In this document: positions 48,378-59,532 of the stretch, piece by piece
Numbering within the stretch: the stretch's first letter is position 1
Layout of the letters: each line of letters opens with the position of its first letter
Assembly (NCBI GenBank): GCA_024752435.1
Contig: CP103036.1
Coordinates: 1,612,001-1,676,000, forward strand
From: Allantophomopsis cytisporea
Lineage: Eukaryota > Ascomycota > Leotiomycetes > Phacidiales > Phacidiaceae
Direction of reading: 5' to 3'
Length of the DNA: 64,000 nt
Program-made: the position numbers and the translations under genes
Notes under the pieces: generated by a model
Databases searched by the model: none
Seen by the model: only the letters and a program-made list of their open reading frames with translations
Told to the model about the DNA's origin: nothing

Positions 48378-49781
48378 TTGATGATTTCCAAGATTGTTAT
48401 GAGATCTTGGAATGAAGGTTGGTGGAATGGAGTGTACACGCAGCGATATCAAGTAGGCGGGAGGTACACATGAGATGGAGAGATACCATGGAAATATATA
48501 GAGATGATGTATCATGTACCTGGATGCGATTTCGGAGGATGATAATAAAAAGTACTTGTGTCTAGTCCAGAATATGTAAGGGAGGCTTTACTCTGCCGCA
48601 ACTACGCAGCCAACATATCTCGGGTTTGGTATGGGCTGTGAAGCGCAGACATGACTGCTATTCGATGGAATCCCTTATCGACATGCTTATCGAGCTAGAG
48701 GGTGCATGCAAAGCCGTAAGTAGCCGGCACAGAGATTAGCGAGCTACACGGACCCAGCCTCAGATGCAATCCCAGACTCCTGATTGGTCAATCACCGGGG
48801 CATTGATCTGGATTCCTCGTGGAGTCTCCTGCAAACGATACCGACGACCAGAAATGTTTCTCCCGTCCAGACTCGACCCGACGTATCAGCTGACCTGTCA
48901 TACATACATATTAAGGTAATGTATGATGAGGTGCGGTACCTACCACACTCTCTCTCTCTCTCTCTCTCACTTAAGTTTGGCAACACACACAGTCACGTAG
49001 AACAACGCAGGCACGCAAGCACGCAGGCACGTGCAGCATACGCAGATACCTCCTGTCGGCTTTAAACGGCGTAAGCTGAAAGCACCTTCATACATCGCAC
49101 GACACGCCCACTTAAACAAGGTCTTGGTCTTGCAGGAGGAAGAAATGAGTATTGATTTGCTAAAAGATATCACGTAACAAGACATGTACCTACGTCTCTG
49201 GTAAAGTATCGAGTCAAGCTTCGACTTCCGACCATGCCGTTTGCCCTTCTCATGACCTCTTCCCTTCTTTTTTGCTCCTATATTCATCCGAATATTATCA
49301 ATCAAAACAAAGCTGGCCGTCCAGATACTCAGCTTCGTGCCCCTCTTGAACCCTTCCTTGATACCTTGAGCGCTACACTATAACTCTTCCTCTTGTACTT
49401 AATATACAAAGTTCTAGACCCATACGAGCTAAGAACGTGACAGCTGGAGCGACAGGTTGGCACGCAACGAAGGGTGGTAGTGAGAGCCAGGAAACGTTTT
49501 TCCTTACATTATAGCGTTCTTTAGACACTGGATGGCGTGGTTTCTTCTCTTCGATTCTGGAATGTCCGCTATGATGTTGTGATGTAGGTTGTTGTAAGGT
49601 GCATCTAGTACCTATTGATATTCTGTTTGAAGAGCATACAATCACGTGACTGCGCGCATAGATTTCGCGATGGGGATGCTAGGCCTGAGGCGCGTCATAA
49701 GCTGCTTTATGACTTCATGTTGCGACACGCCTGTCCAGACATCCCAAAGTTTACCCACCTAACCACCGACTTCTTTCCAAG
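48378..49781. other. Divergent intergenic region
   Basis: Between proline dehydrogenase (minus) and the small plus-strand gene. It holds a (CT)n run at about 48951-48969 and short CACGCAGG-like repeats near 49006-49030. No gene recognised. Confidence 0.5.
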
Positions 49782-50294
49782 ATGGTATGCAGATGCACCA
49801 TCGACAAATACATGTGTAATTCTAACTATTGACAGGCTGGCGACGGCGTTCCCTCAGACTGGACAGTCCGTTTCAAGCATGGCCGCACAACCATCCTGAT
49901 GCTCATCGACCCTCGCACTACTCTCAGCGACATCAAAGAATCCCTCTTCACTACTATTACTGAGCGCTTCCCCGATGGCCTTCCACCAACTCCAACCAAC
50001 TATAAAGTCGCCGATCACCCACCTTCTGCCGCTGACATTGTGCTCGCATCCCCAAAGAACGAACTCGACCTTGCTAAGGGCTGGAACGAGATCGACGACT
50101 ACTCAAAGACCCCACAAGACTTGGGATGGAAGGATGGCTGTCTGGTTGCCTTTAGCTATGAGGGCTTGAAATGGGATGTTCAGATACCTAGCTACGAGGA
50201 GGCCTATGGAGAGATGGATCATGATGCTGCTGAAGCGCAGCTGTCGGCTGAAGAGGATAATCCCTATGATATGGATGCTGACATGCGTGCATGA
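49782..50294 (+). CDS. Small protein of unknown function; first exon is the ATG alone
   Basis: Modelled as exon 1 at 49782-49784 (only ATG), a 51-base intron with GTATGC donor, CTAAC branch and CAG acceptor, and exon 2 at 49836-50294 (462 bases, 153 residues). Splicing yields MAGDGVPSDWTVRFKHGRTTILMLIDP, a natural continuation upstream of the next in-frame ATG at 49899. The chain looks like a ubiquitin-like or beta-grasp fold at the start (WTVRFKHGRTTILMLIDPRTTLSDIKESL). It continues with a Pro-rich linker, LGWKDGCLVAFSY, and an acidic Asp/Glu-rich tail (DHDAAEAQLSAEEDNPYDMD). I do not recognise a named family; the fold idea is inference. If the start is at 49899 instead, the protein is 131 residues. 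Confidence 0.75.
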
Positions 50295-51790
50295 GGGAGT
50301 TGAATTTGTGAAAATAACCGGCATGGGCTTGGGCTAGGCGTTGAGGATATTGATTGGCATTTGTGGAGGCGTTATCGGTGGTGAATACCTAGGATTTTCT
50401 GGTATCAGAATCCCTTTGCTGACCAGATACTGAGAAAGATGAGTGCAAGTCTTAAGATGACTTATGTTACTGTTGTCTGAATGTGAGCTCAACTGTTTAC
50501 CTCTGTGCTTCTTCTGATTTCCTGGACTCCTCCTAGATGCACATATCCGTACTATCTGCGTCAGAATAAGCTTCTTTGACGGATATCTGCACCTAACCAT
50601 CATGTGCAATATGTGGTCGCTCTTGATACAGAGTCAGAAGCGGTGAATACGGGACATTGCATTTGACCTCTATTATCCTTGCTAGGCCTTGGTCTTTATG
50701 GACAGCGTTGTGGCATTGAAAGCTGAAAGTGAATCTTACACTCTGCTTCAAATCCTGGATCGTCAGGAAGTTGAGCTGCTACAACGGCTAAGGGACTCTT
50801 CGTGTCTTTTTCTAGGGACCAATCTGAAGTGTTAAGCACTCAAAAAAGCACGTGATTTACATAGAGGTACCTTAAGGTAAGTATTCTACGAACTGTAAGT
50901 TCTAAGAGTGGAAGGCCCTGTCACGTCTAGCGTGTGTCTCTCTGTGTGTGTCTGGAAGCCTGCAGGAGTCGAAGGAGACTCAAAGCCTTAACAACTCCAA
51001 TCTATCACAACTTACTTGCTCACTTTGAATTCTTCCGCGTCTTGGTATAATCCTGGATATTCCGGATACAGTACGCCCTCAAGGCATTTGTCTTGGGTAT
51101 GTAGTCAAACAAATTGGACTCTCCGCCTACTTTCACTACCTACCTAGGATATTAAAAGCTTTTACTCACGGTCGAAAAGTTGCTTTATTCTTTAAAGTTG
51201 TTGGCTGTCGCATGCGCTTCCAATCACGGTTACTAGGTTCATCCAACAAAAGAGGACCGAATCTTTGCGGCAACTATACTATCACCATAACAACAACATC
51301 AACTCAATCTTCTCAATCCCGGAAATCCGAAGACTGTCATCCACCGCAGCGGGTTTTGAACCAACGTGAATTCCAAAGTATACGCAATGCTAATTGAGTT
51401 GCATCCCATCAATGCTAACAACCTCTTGACAGCAGGCATCAGTCTAATATCTTCTCACCAGTTCACATCATACCATCCACGAAAAGACCTCGAAAGCAAG
51501 GAAACGATACATATTCGGTTCTGGACACACTCTCTACAAGTTTTCACACTTGCGCCCCTAACCGTTTACTATATTTGCTTCGCTTCCAAAAGACGCGTCG
51601 CTGTAGAAATCGGGTGGCGGGCAAAGATCAACACAAAGCTCATCAGGCAGACCTAACATAGCCCAGTCCATCCAAAAACTACAATCCGCTGTTTCTATAT
51701 GCACAGCACAACTACTCACTTACCAAACCCACCGGAAAAACAACAGTCAGTTGGGCTTTGACACCCATACTCCCTCTAGCAATCGCAAAC
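50295..51790. other. Intergenic region and leader
   Basis: No gene recognised. Frames at 50334-50609 (minus) and 51366-51656 (plus) lack domains, and the second lies in the probable leader of the RRM gene. Confidence 0.5.
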
Positions 51791-53621
51791 ATGGGGGAGG
51801 CAAACATTAACGATGCCTTGGGCGATCTGTTCAAAGGTATTGAGTATCTAAAGAAGGGCATGAGAAAGGTTAGCAATATATCTTGCTTATATGTTGTGTA
51901 TGCTAATAGCTGTCAGATGCGGAGCATCGACCGAGAAATGCACAATCGCATTGAGGAACCAATCTCTACCCTCGCCGAGGCCATTGGTGATGCCATTGTT
52001 GATAATGATCGATCGGGTCCTATCTCAGCTCCAGTCGAATCAAGAGCTACGCGTGTTGGTTCTGATGGTACATTCGGTGATCATGGTTTCAGACATGGGT
52101 CAGGCACCCCACAGTTTCCACCAGGCTTTGGATTTGGTACCGTATGCAATGAGTAAGTCACACGTTCAGAGTAATTATAGATCTTAAACCCCGACGAAGG
52201 CAATAAATGCAAAAGCTATCTCTATTTCCAAGCTGCTCCGTGTACTATGCTAACCAGTGCACAGGCAAATGGAGAGCCTTGACAGTCTCCAGCCTTCATT
52301 CACACCACTTGCAGCTGAAAAACATACGAGAATATCCTCAACTTCCGCTCTTTCACCTATTGCACCACCATTTTCCCCATCTATCTATTCGCCTAGCAGA
52401 ACCTATACGCCACCTCCTGGATATCAGAATAATTTACATGGAGGCCGACTGCTCTTTATTTCACCTATCCCGGATAACATATCTCAGAGTGAGCTGCGTG
52501 ATATTATAAATCAGTATGGAGAGGTTCATCAGGGCCCCTTTTACTACCCAGCTTCGTCTCATGGACAGCTACCTTCTTACGTCTTCCTGATCATGGCGTC
52601 CAATGATGACGCGAATAGTGCACAATCTATTCTAAACAACACTGAACACGGCGGAAATGTTATGACGGTCAAAGTTGTACCACCTCAGGGTATCGCAAAA
52701 CCAATTCAAGTCAACCACTCCATCCGTAGAATCTCGGGATACAGTTCGCCACCTCGAGAACCCCCTTCTCCGCAGCTCTCCATGCAGCACCTAGTGCCAG
52801 AACCCGCGCAAGATGGGTTGAAAAGCTTGCTAGCTTCAAGTCCTCCGCCATCTCCAACTCCTGCTGAGAAGCGAGACAACGAAAAAGAGTTCTCTTGGGC
52901 CAAAATCACTAGCAAAGATGTCACAGAGGGCAAGAGCTACTCTATTCGCCCCGCCAATGAGACTCGCCGTCGAAGTTCTGCGGCACGAGGAAATGGATTT
53001 GTGTCGCTTGGTCGTACTAGAGAGTCACTAGAATTCCAGGGTCGTGTGGTCTTCATAATCAACCTTCCACCAAATGTTACTTTACAGAAAGTCTCCGATG
53101 CTGTTCAAGAAGGTCCTGTTGCTTCAATTCGGTTTGGTACAAACCCTGATGATAACAAGCCTTATGTTGGTATTATTTTTCAGCATGCGACAGACGCTGA
53201 CGCATTCCATTTGATACTCAAGAGGGAGCAGAGAGATCAACGTGCCCGCCGCTTTACTTTTATGCCAGAGGTCGTGCGTGGTGAGCCGCACCCTATTGAT
53301 TCCGTCATCCAGTCTATGTCACCTCCCACCTTTGCTCGACGCCGCCTCACTATCGTCAAGAAGGGTCTCTTCTTCAAATGGGGCAAGCGCGATCTCACCT
53401 CCATGTGCAACAGAATCGTCGGTGAGGAGCATGTACAGCTGGTATTTCTGTACAATGGAGGCAATGCAACAGTTTGCTTCTCGGATGTGGATTTAGCCTC
53501 TAAGGTCAAAGCTCATTTGGAGAGAATGGAGAAAGGCAGACCTGGTTTTGAGGGTTTGGTTGTTAGCTTCTCTAAGGATCCTTGTGAAAGTCCTATGAGG
53601 CTAATCTCAGCTGGTATATAA
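51791..53621 (+). CDS. RNA-binding protein with two or three RRM-like domains
   Basis: Probable RNA-binding protein of unknown target. Exons 51791-51868, 51917-52152 and 52265-53621 (1671 bases, 556 residues). The N-terminal 100 residues include a helical KGIEYLKKGMRK segment. RRM1, about residues 163-245, has RNP2-like RLLFISPIP and RNP1-like SYVFLIMAS. A Pro/Ser-rich linker follows. RRM2, about 362-440, has RVVFIINLPPN and PYVGIIFQH. A third RRM-like stretch, about 463-530, has RLTIVKKGLFF and NATVCFSD. The aromatic RNP1 residues are only partly kept, so RNA contact may be atypical. The first intron (51869-51916, 48 bases) is in phase and stop-free, so it may be retained to add 16 residues. 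Its GTTAGC donor is weak. Confidence 0.82.
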
Positions 53622-54038
53622 TGTTGTACACGAACTACTAAACACATCGCATCTATGATGTGGGATCTGAGGGGAATCTTTTGGGAGTAAACTGTGGATT
53701 CGCATTTCAGGAGCTTTCAGTTGACTGAGGAATCTTGACTGCACTTTGCGACTGCTAACTGATACGGATTCATTCATGGTTCCTCTTACAAAGCGCTTGC
53801 GGCGATTTATTAGAAGGAACATGTACCTTACTCGGACAAAGTGGTAGAACAATGCCTCAGATCCCGAATCTTCGAGGTAGTTATGCAAAAAGCTTTTCAT
53901 ATTGATACTCGTGATGCTGCACTTAAGTGATATAGAACTTCAGGCATATGATGCGACACATGCATAGTAGTTACACATCTGTTGAAGACGTGGTATTTTG
54001 TTTTATCTACTAGCTTCATTTTCTTAAGAGTGATTTCC
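53622..54038. other. Convergent intergenic region
   Basis: The 3' flanks of the RRM gene and of the GT32 gene. Nothing else is recognised. Confidence 0.5.
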
Positions 54039-55217
54039 TCAACCAAAAGCCCACTCCCACCAACCCTTCTTCCATGCGCGACCAAATACGTGGTTGATGC
54101 AAGCGGCATCTTCGTTGAATGTACCCGAGCCACTATGTCTCTGTCCGCTGCCCCAAATGTTGATGGGAAGGATACCAATGCCTCTTCCCTTTCCACGACC
54201 CTCTTCCATCTTCTCTCCTGGGATCCATACGGGATATCTCAAAGCATGAAATCCTTTCCATGTAACCCTGCTATCCAACCCCGCATTTCTATCCCTCAAT
54301 CCATGCATACCTCCAAGGCCTTCATTCAAGACATCAAGTATTGCATCGGTGAACATTCCCGGTCCTGTAACTTCTAAGATATCGCCTTCCCCATACCGCT
54401 TTCCCTCCACAGCCCTAAGCCATCCGGATTCTCGCTCATGAACCATAGCATGACTGACAGCTCTCACGACAGCAGTTCTTAGGAAAGGATCAAATCTCTG
54501 AGGCGCATAGATCACAAATTGGCCGAAACCAAAATTCCGACTCCAATGCCAAGCTTCCATCGTAGCTGCACTAAGATACGGCTCATCGATTTCCACCCCA
54601 ACCAACAAGCTAACATCCACCCTCTCCTCCAAAATCTCCTGCATAGGCTGACAATCCCTCAACGCCATTCTGTTCCACGTATCCACATCGACATACAGCC
54701 CACCATGGAACCAAAGCAACATATACCTCAGTATATCCGCTTTCAAGACCGGTTGCGAGAACCCATCAAAAGCCTCCACAAGCTTCGGCACGCTTTTAAA
54801 TGTCTCGTGAACGAATTTCTCCGCATCATCATCGAGAACAAACGTATGCTCCCACTCCGGGTTATTGACCCTCCACTGTTCCACAAAAGTCTCCCACTGC
54901 TTGCCCATATCCGGCGTCCCAATCTGCCATATCTTCGCGGGAGCCTTCAATACTGCGCCATTCGTAACCTGGTACTCAATCGCCAGCAATTGCTTCTCGA
55001 GCTCGGCCTCGAGCTCGGCGGATGCATGGGCGCGATAAAGCGAGTGGAATTCGTAGGTTGGCGTCGTGTCACGCTGCACTGTCGGGGCCGATGCAGGGGG
55101 CCGGTTATATTGTAGTAAGGACGGGAAGTTCATTGGTCGCGCGACGAAGTAGAGTAGTGCCGCCAGCAGCAGGAAAGGGATGCTGCGCTTACGCAACAGG
55201 AAGCATCGCCGCGCCAT
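54039..55217 (-). CDS. GT32 glycosyltransferase, Och1-like
   Basis: Golgi type II membrane glycosyltransferase of family GT32, the group with yeast Och1/Hoc1 alpha-1,6-mannosyltransferases that act on N-glycans and mannans. Single exon, 392 residues, ATG at 55217. A short basic N-terminus (MARRCFLLRKR) precedes one membrane anchor (SIPFLLLAALLYFVA, residues 12-26), a stem and the lumenal catalytic domain. Landmarks seen are KIWQIGTPD, the PVLKADILRYMLLWFHGGLYVDVD block with the metal-binding DXD near residues 177-179, VTGPGMFTDAI and a C-terminal NHVFGRAWK, whose NH...W pattern is typical of the family. Whether it is the Och1 orthologue or a paralogue cannot be told from sequence alone. Confidence 0.92.
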   Translation of the reverse strand: MARRCFLLRKRSIPFLLLAALLYFVARPMNFPSLLQYNRPPASAPTVQRDTTPTYEFHSLYRAHASAELEAELEKQLLAIEYQVTNGAVLKAPAKIWQIGTPDMGKQWETFVEQWRVNNPEWEHTFVLDDDAEKFVHETFKSVPKLVEAFDGFSQPVLKADILRYMLLWFHGGLYVDVDTWNRMALRDCQPMQEILEERVDVSLLVGVEIDEPYLSAATMEAWHWSRNFGFGQFVIYAPQRFDPFLRTAVVRAVSHAMVHERESGWLRAVEGKRYGEGDILEVTGPGMFTDAILDVLNEGLGGMHGLRDRNAGLDSRVTWKGFHALRYPVWIPGEKMEEGRGKGRGIGILPINIWGSGQRHSGSGTFNEDAACINHVFGRAWKKGWWEWAFG

Positions 55218-55798
55218 GCTGGTTTTTGGATAGTGGCGAGGTACATGTTGTAACGTGTGCGTTTGCTTTCGTAGAATTGGCGTGGAATGTAAAAGGGGCA
55301 GTTTACGTCGCGTAAATATTAAGGGATGTGTCGGACGAGCTTATTTTGAGGTTATGCCGACGACATCTCCTTCTCGGCTTTCTTGGTTACCAACTCTACT
55401 TATGTAGATCTTATGTGATGAACCATCACAAAATAATTATTGGGCTCTAATAAATCCATAGGTCTGGATTAAATCTTGCTCTGTACAGCGTCATGTTTTT
55501 ACTAAACATTTTTCGCTTATCTAAGTGCTCAGTCGATTATGAATATATCTGCTTTCATTCTTCTACGATGGAATGAAGCACAGTTTTCTTTCACGTTACG
55601 CAAAATTGATAACATCTTCCTGAATTCATACAGATGGTATGCTTGTTATGTTTTTTTCTAGCAAGCCAGTCCAGACGTCTATTGAGAACTAAATTCAGAA
55701 TCCGTGTCCCCATCAGTGATTTCTAAATTCTCATCCCACCAGTCTTGCATAACTTCCCAAATATCGAAATGATCTAAAATGGTCTGAAAACCAACATC
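55218..55798. other. Intergenic region
   Basis: Between two minus-strand genes; the GT32 promoter and the 3' flank of the F-box gene. No gene recognised. Confidence 0.5.
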
Positions 55799-56899
55799 TC
55801 ACTCACAAGAATAGAACAGGTTCCCAGATTGCTCGTCAGGTTCGTCGTGAATGTAGAATTTCCAACGTAATGCATACATTGAAGTGGTAAATTCAGCATA
55901 TTGCTGTGTCACTTCTCCAATCTCTTGACTCCAAGTGCCCAATATATCTTGACAGTAGCTCTTTCGGTCTCGCAGTATGACATCCCCTACTACAGGAAGT
56001 GTTTCATCGCAGATTATCGGACGTCCAAAGCTTTGACAAAGCCGACTTGCAGAACAAAGTAGACAGAGCCCCACTTCTTGATCCAGAAAGTCGTAGATAG
56101 CCAGAAGAACTTGCAGAAATTGGCGGTAGGAGGGTCGTTGGGAGGAAGTTTCCTTCCAATCCACGGCAGCAACGCTTGCTTGATACATCTCAGAGCATAC
56201 CATTTTGTCCAGGCAGCAGCCATGATCCTGATCACCAACCGACTGAACGCAATCGCGAGAACAGTCTCTGGTGTTGTTGTGGTCAGAAAAATTGACACGG
56301 AACAGATGATCATTTCCCAGATTTTTGATAAATTTCTGACATATCCCGAAAAAAGCTTTGTGCCAGCTTCCTACAGGAATGAACAACATGAGAACCTCCG
56401 GGTCTTTCCAGCCAACCCTTAACTTGTGTCTCCAGTAATCACAGCCATTCGGATAGCCTTCTTCAATCGAGCCGGAGGTAAGTAAACCAGAGCACAACTT
56501 CAGATCGGAACAGAAAGATTCTGCTAACTCCCACAAAAATATGTTTCTCTCTCCGGCATTATATCTTTTCAAAGCTTCATCAGATGGGTGGGGGTCCTTG
56601 AAATACATTCTTGGCTCATGAATCGACCGCATGAGCGAGACAGGCCCCCAGATCTTCCAATGAATTCCATAAAAATAGCGATTCATCAGCCCTAGACACA
56701 TAGAGCCAACTTGGTTCAGGAGATCGAAAATTTCGCGGTGCAGTTCCGCTGGCAGGTGTTGCAACGTGTGGTTTGATGATGCGTTCGAGTACATCGTTGG
56801 ATCCATGACTGGGCAGAGAGAATTGCTTTCTACAGATGTAGATATACGATCCTCGGGGTTGGTTACGCCTTGATTTGTGTATGCAACAACATCTTGCAT
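55799..56899 (-). CDS. F-box-like protein, lineage-specific
   Basis: Possible SCF ubiquitin-ligase adaptor. The first in-frame ATG is at 56899 and gives 366 residues; the frame stays open upstream to 56986 without ATG. An F-box-like motif, LQHLPAELHREIFDLLNQVGSMCLGLMNRYFY, lies near residues 45-75, starting with the usual LP-E--xEIxxxL pattern (the LP pair is seen directly). The rest is rich in Cys, Trp and aromatic residues with no leucine-rich or WD repeats, like the many short orphan F-box proteins of filamentous fungi. An upstream open frame at 56983-57168 with its own ATG could be a first exon, but I could not fix a splice join. Confidence 0.7.
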   Translation of the reverse strand: MQDVVAYTNQGVTNPEDRISTSVESNSLCPVMDPTMYSNASSNHTLQHLPAELHREIFDLLNQVGSMCLGLMNRYFYGIHWKIWGPVSLMRSIHEPRMYFKDPHPSDEALKRYNAGERNIFLWELAESFCSDLKLCSGLLTSGSIEEGYPNGCDYWRHKLRVGWKDPEVLMLFIPVGSWHKAFFGICQKFIKNLGNDHLFRVNFSDHNNTRDCSRDCVQSVGDQDHGCCLDKMVCSEMYQASVAAVDWKETSSQRPSYRQFLQVLLAIYDFLDQEVGLCLLCSASRLCQSFGRPIICDETLPVVGDVILRDRKSYCQDILGTWSQEIGEVTQQYAEFTTSMYALRWKFYIHDEPDEQSGNLFYSCE

Positions 56900-58474
56900 A
56901 GCATCCCGAATGGTTTTTTCTTCGTGATCAGGAGGTTGCAATATTTTGTTGTTACTTTGGTTGTAACTTTGTGCAATGATTGTCAAAGGTGAAAAACGAA
57001 TAGGCTGCTGTCAGGTAAACAGGTAGTTGGGTCGCGCGTGCTTCGAATAATTGTGGAATGGAAAGACCCAAAAGCGGGAGCAGTTGACGACTTCTCGGTA
57101 GAAATATGAGCTGCCAACTTGGTCATATCCTTTTTGACTTGGATATTAAAAGGCGCACAGTTATTCATCTTTTTAGGTATCTAGTTGTTTAGGTAGACAC
57201 ACTCAAGTACTCATACTGCTTCCATCATCTACAGCTTTCACTTCTCTATGTACCTTCACATGTCTGCAAGAGTTCTATGATAATCATCGTCTCAACGATA
57301 CAATATCTTCAAATTCTTTGCGAATAATATCTGGTAAGCGGATGACATAGTTGCTTTTACTCTGGTTTTTTAGAGATCTACATATGCTAGGATATCTAGT
57401 TGTGTTACTTACCAATCTTTTTGTTTTAGCTTGTGCGTGTTCTCCTTGGTCAAGCTTTACTTAGTATATGTAGTATGAGAAATCTTCTAACTACATCATG
57501 TAAAGAGTAAAACCATCAAATACACCTCAGCTAGGCTACATTAGAGCTAATAGATGTTTCTTGATGTGCTTAGGATAATCAAAGAATAAGTAGAGTCTTG
57601 GAAGCCTACTTAAATATCACAGCATAGTCTCTGTAAGGAAATCACAAAAGGTTCTCTACTGCACGAATATATCTCGGTGCTGCTCCTAAACTCATGTGCT
57701 TATAATGCCTGTTTCCAATCCTCATTGGTATACCATCAGCCATCGAGATCTGGTCTGCGATATCTCTGAAGAGGTACATGAAGATTATATTGAGTTCAAC
57801 CCGGCAGTATCATTGTCTCACAAAAGACAAAACTTCAATGAATTATTGATTAACCCGAACGACAGCATGTCTTTGTGGAAGTGGAAGTAAAGTTCTGGAC
57901 TAATCAAGGGATGAAGCCAAGGGATGAATAAATTCTCGTACCACTGGGTGACATCAATCAAGCCTATCACATTTCTAGGAGAAGTATCGAGCTCACATAC
58001 CCAAGTGTTCGCAATGACCGAAAATGACACCAAACAACCACGCTCAATTCTTATTCACCATCACTTCGCAGAATTTTAATTCAAACTTTATAACGCACCA
58101 ACTTTTCCGGTTATCAGGTCTCAATTCTTGGCTTTATATCGTTCGTTGCCTTGAAACCTGACACCCCATCGCGAACTATTTTAGCATGAGCGCCACGGCG
58201 GGAACGTCCCAGAGTGGTATCATCACCAACGGACTTCCGTAGTATATCTGGACTTCAGGAACAACAATGCCATCTTAGATGTGGAGGTTCATCCAAATTC
58301 ATATGTTGGTTGTGAGAGAAAATCTTATGCTGAAATCTACAATGAACTGGGAACGGGCTTGAGAACTCGGATACTTGACCAGTATCATTCTTTAAAAACT
58401 TATACTTACCATTACGAGATTGCTTAAGCCAGGGAGACACAGTCAAGGGGGTTTAATATTCCCTTGAGTCCGCA
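56900..58474. other. Intergenic region
   Basis: Divergent space between the F-box gene and the BTB gene, AT-rich from about 57280 to 58200. It contains a possible upstream exon of the F-box gene (56983-57168, minus). No other gene recognised. Confidence 0.5.
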
Positions 58475-59532
58475 ATGGATTCTCATGGGGTATCTCGACA
58501 GGAAAGGTGTGCATCTCGACGACAGAAATCGACATCAGGATCTACGAAGCATTGTTCAGAGCAAGAGACAGAAGAACCCCCACTGATCAAGTAAGCATAC
58601 AAACCCAATACAAACCTGCCTTCTCAACCCAACTGACCTCCAGTCTAATGGGCGTAACAATTCTCGACCTCTACGTCGGCCCTCACAAGAAGCACTTCCG
58701 CGTGCACAAAGACCTTCTCTGCAACAGAGTCGACCACTTTGACGCCCTCTTCAACAGCCCAAGCCCAAGCACCTCACAACCCTCGGCAGCAGAAAACATA
58801 GGCCACTTCCCGCATGCTGACCCCATCTCCTTCGGCCTACTCATCGAATGGCTCTACACATCGAAAGTGCGCCCCATCTTCCCCACAACCCTCTTCGACA
58901 TCCAAGCCGTGCCCTCCGGCGTGTGCGGCCAGCTCTCAGAACGCATCCGCCTCTACATCCTCGCCGATCATTACGGGATTCCTGCCCTCCAGGACCGCGC
59001 AATCGATCAGATTGTCGCGGGCTATCGCGCGCTGCGTAAGCGGCCGTTGCCTGAGGACGTGGCGTACGTGTATGCGCACACGCGCGCTAGATCTCCACTG
59101 CGTGATTTCACGGCGAGGTATGTTGCCTTCCTTGTGCGGAGACGGGGGGAGGATGGGGTTGGTGATGGGGCGGCCGTGGAGCTTGTGGTTGAGATGTCGG
59201 CGCAGAATGGGGAGTTGCTTAGGGATGTTTTGAAGATTTTGGGGATTGGGGGTTATGGGAATATTGAAGATGGTGCAGGAAATGGAGTTGATGATAGCAG
59301 TGGTGAAACTGGGTATGGGAATGGCAATGGCAATGGCAATGGGAATCCTACTCTCTTACCTCCATGTACTTTCCACGTTCACGGTGCTGTGTCCGTAGCG
59401 CGCCCACCGGGTGACAGGACGCCAGATCGTCGTCAGGCGCCTCCGCGTATACCGGGTGGTTCTTCACGGTCTGCTGGCTACGACTTGGAGAATGGCGCCG
59501 TTGCGCGGGGGCAGAAGAGAAGACGAGGTTGA
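58475..59532 (+). CDS. BTB/POZ domain protein
   Basis: BTB/POZ proteins dimerise and often recruit Cul3 ubiquitin ligase. Two exons, 58475-58590 and 58644-59532 (1005 bases, 334 residues). The start ATG at 58475 (MDSHGVSRQER) was chosen because the frame runs cleanly through the GTAAGC donor and CAG acceptor into the domain; a second exon read alone lacks an early ATG. The N-terminus is Arg/Ser/Glu-rich. The BTB domain, about residues 42-150, shows ILDLYVGPHKKHFRVHKDLLC and DHFDALFNS, then FGLLIEWLYTSKV. It is followed by LYILADHYGIPALQDRAIDQI, as in fungal BTB proteins. The C-terminal 90 residues are disordered, with a GN dipeptide repeat encoded by GGCAAT hexamers near 59320-59342 and a basic GQKRRRG end that could act in nuclear import. 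Confidence 0.87.
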
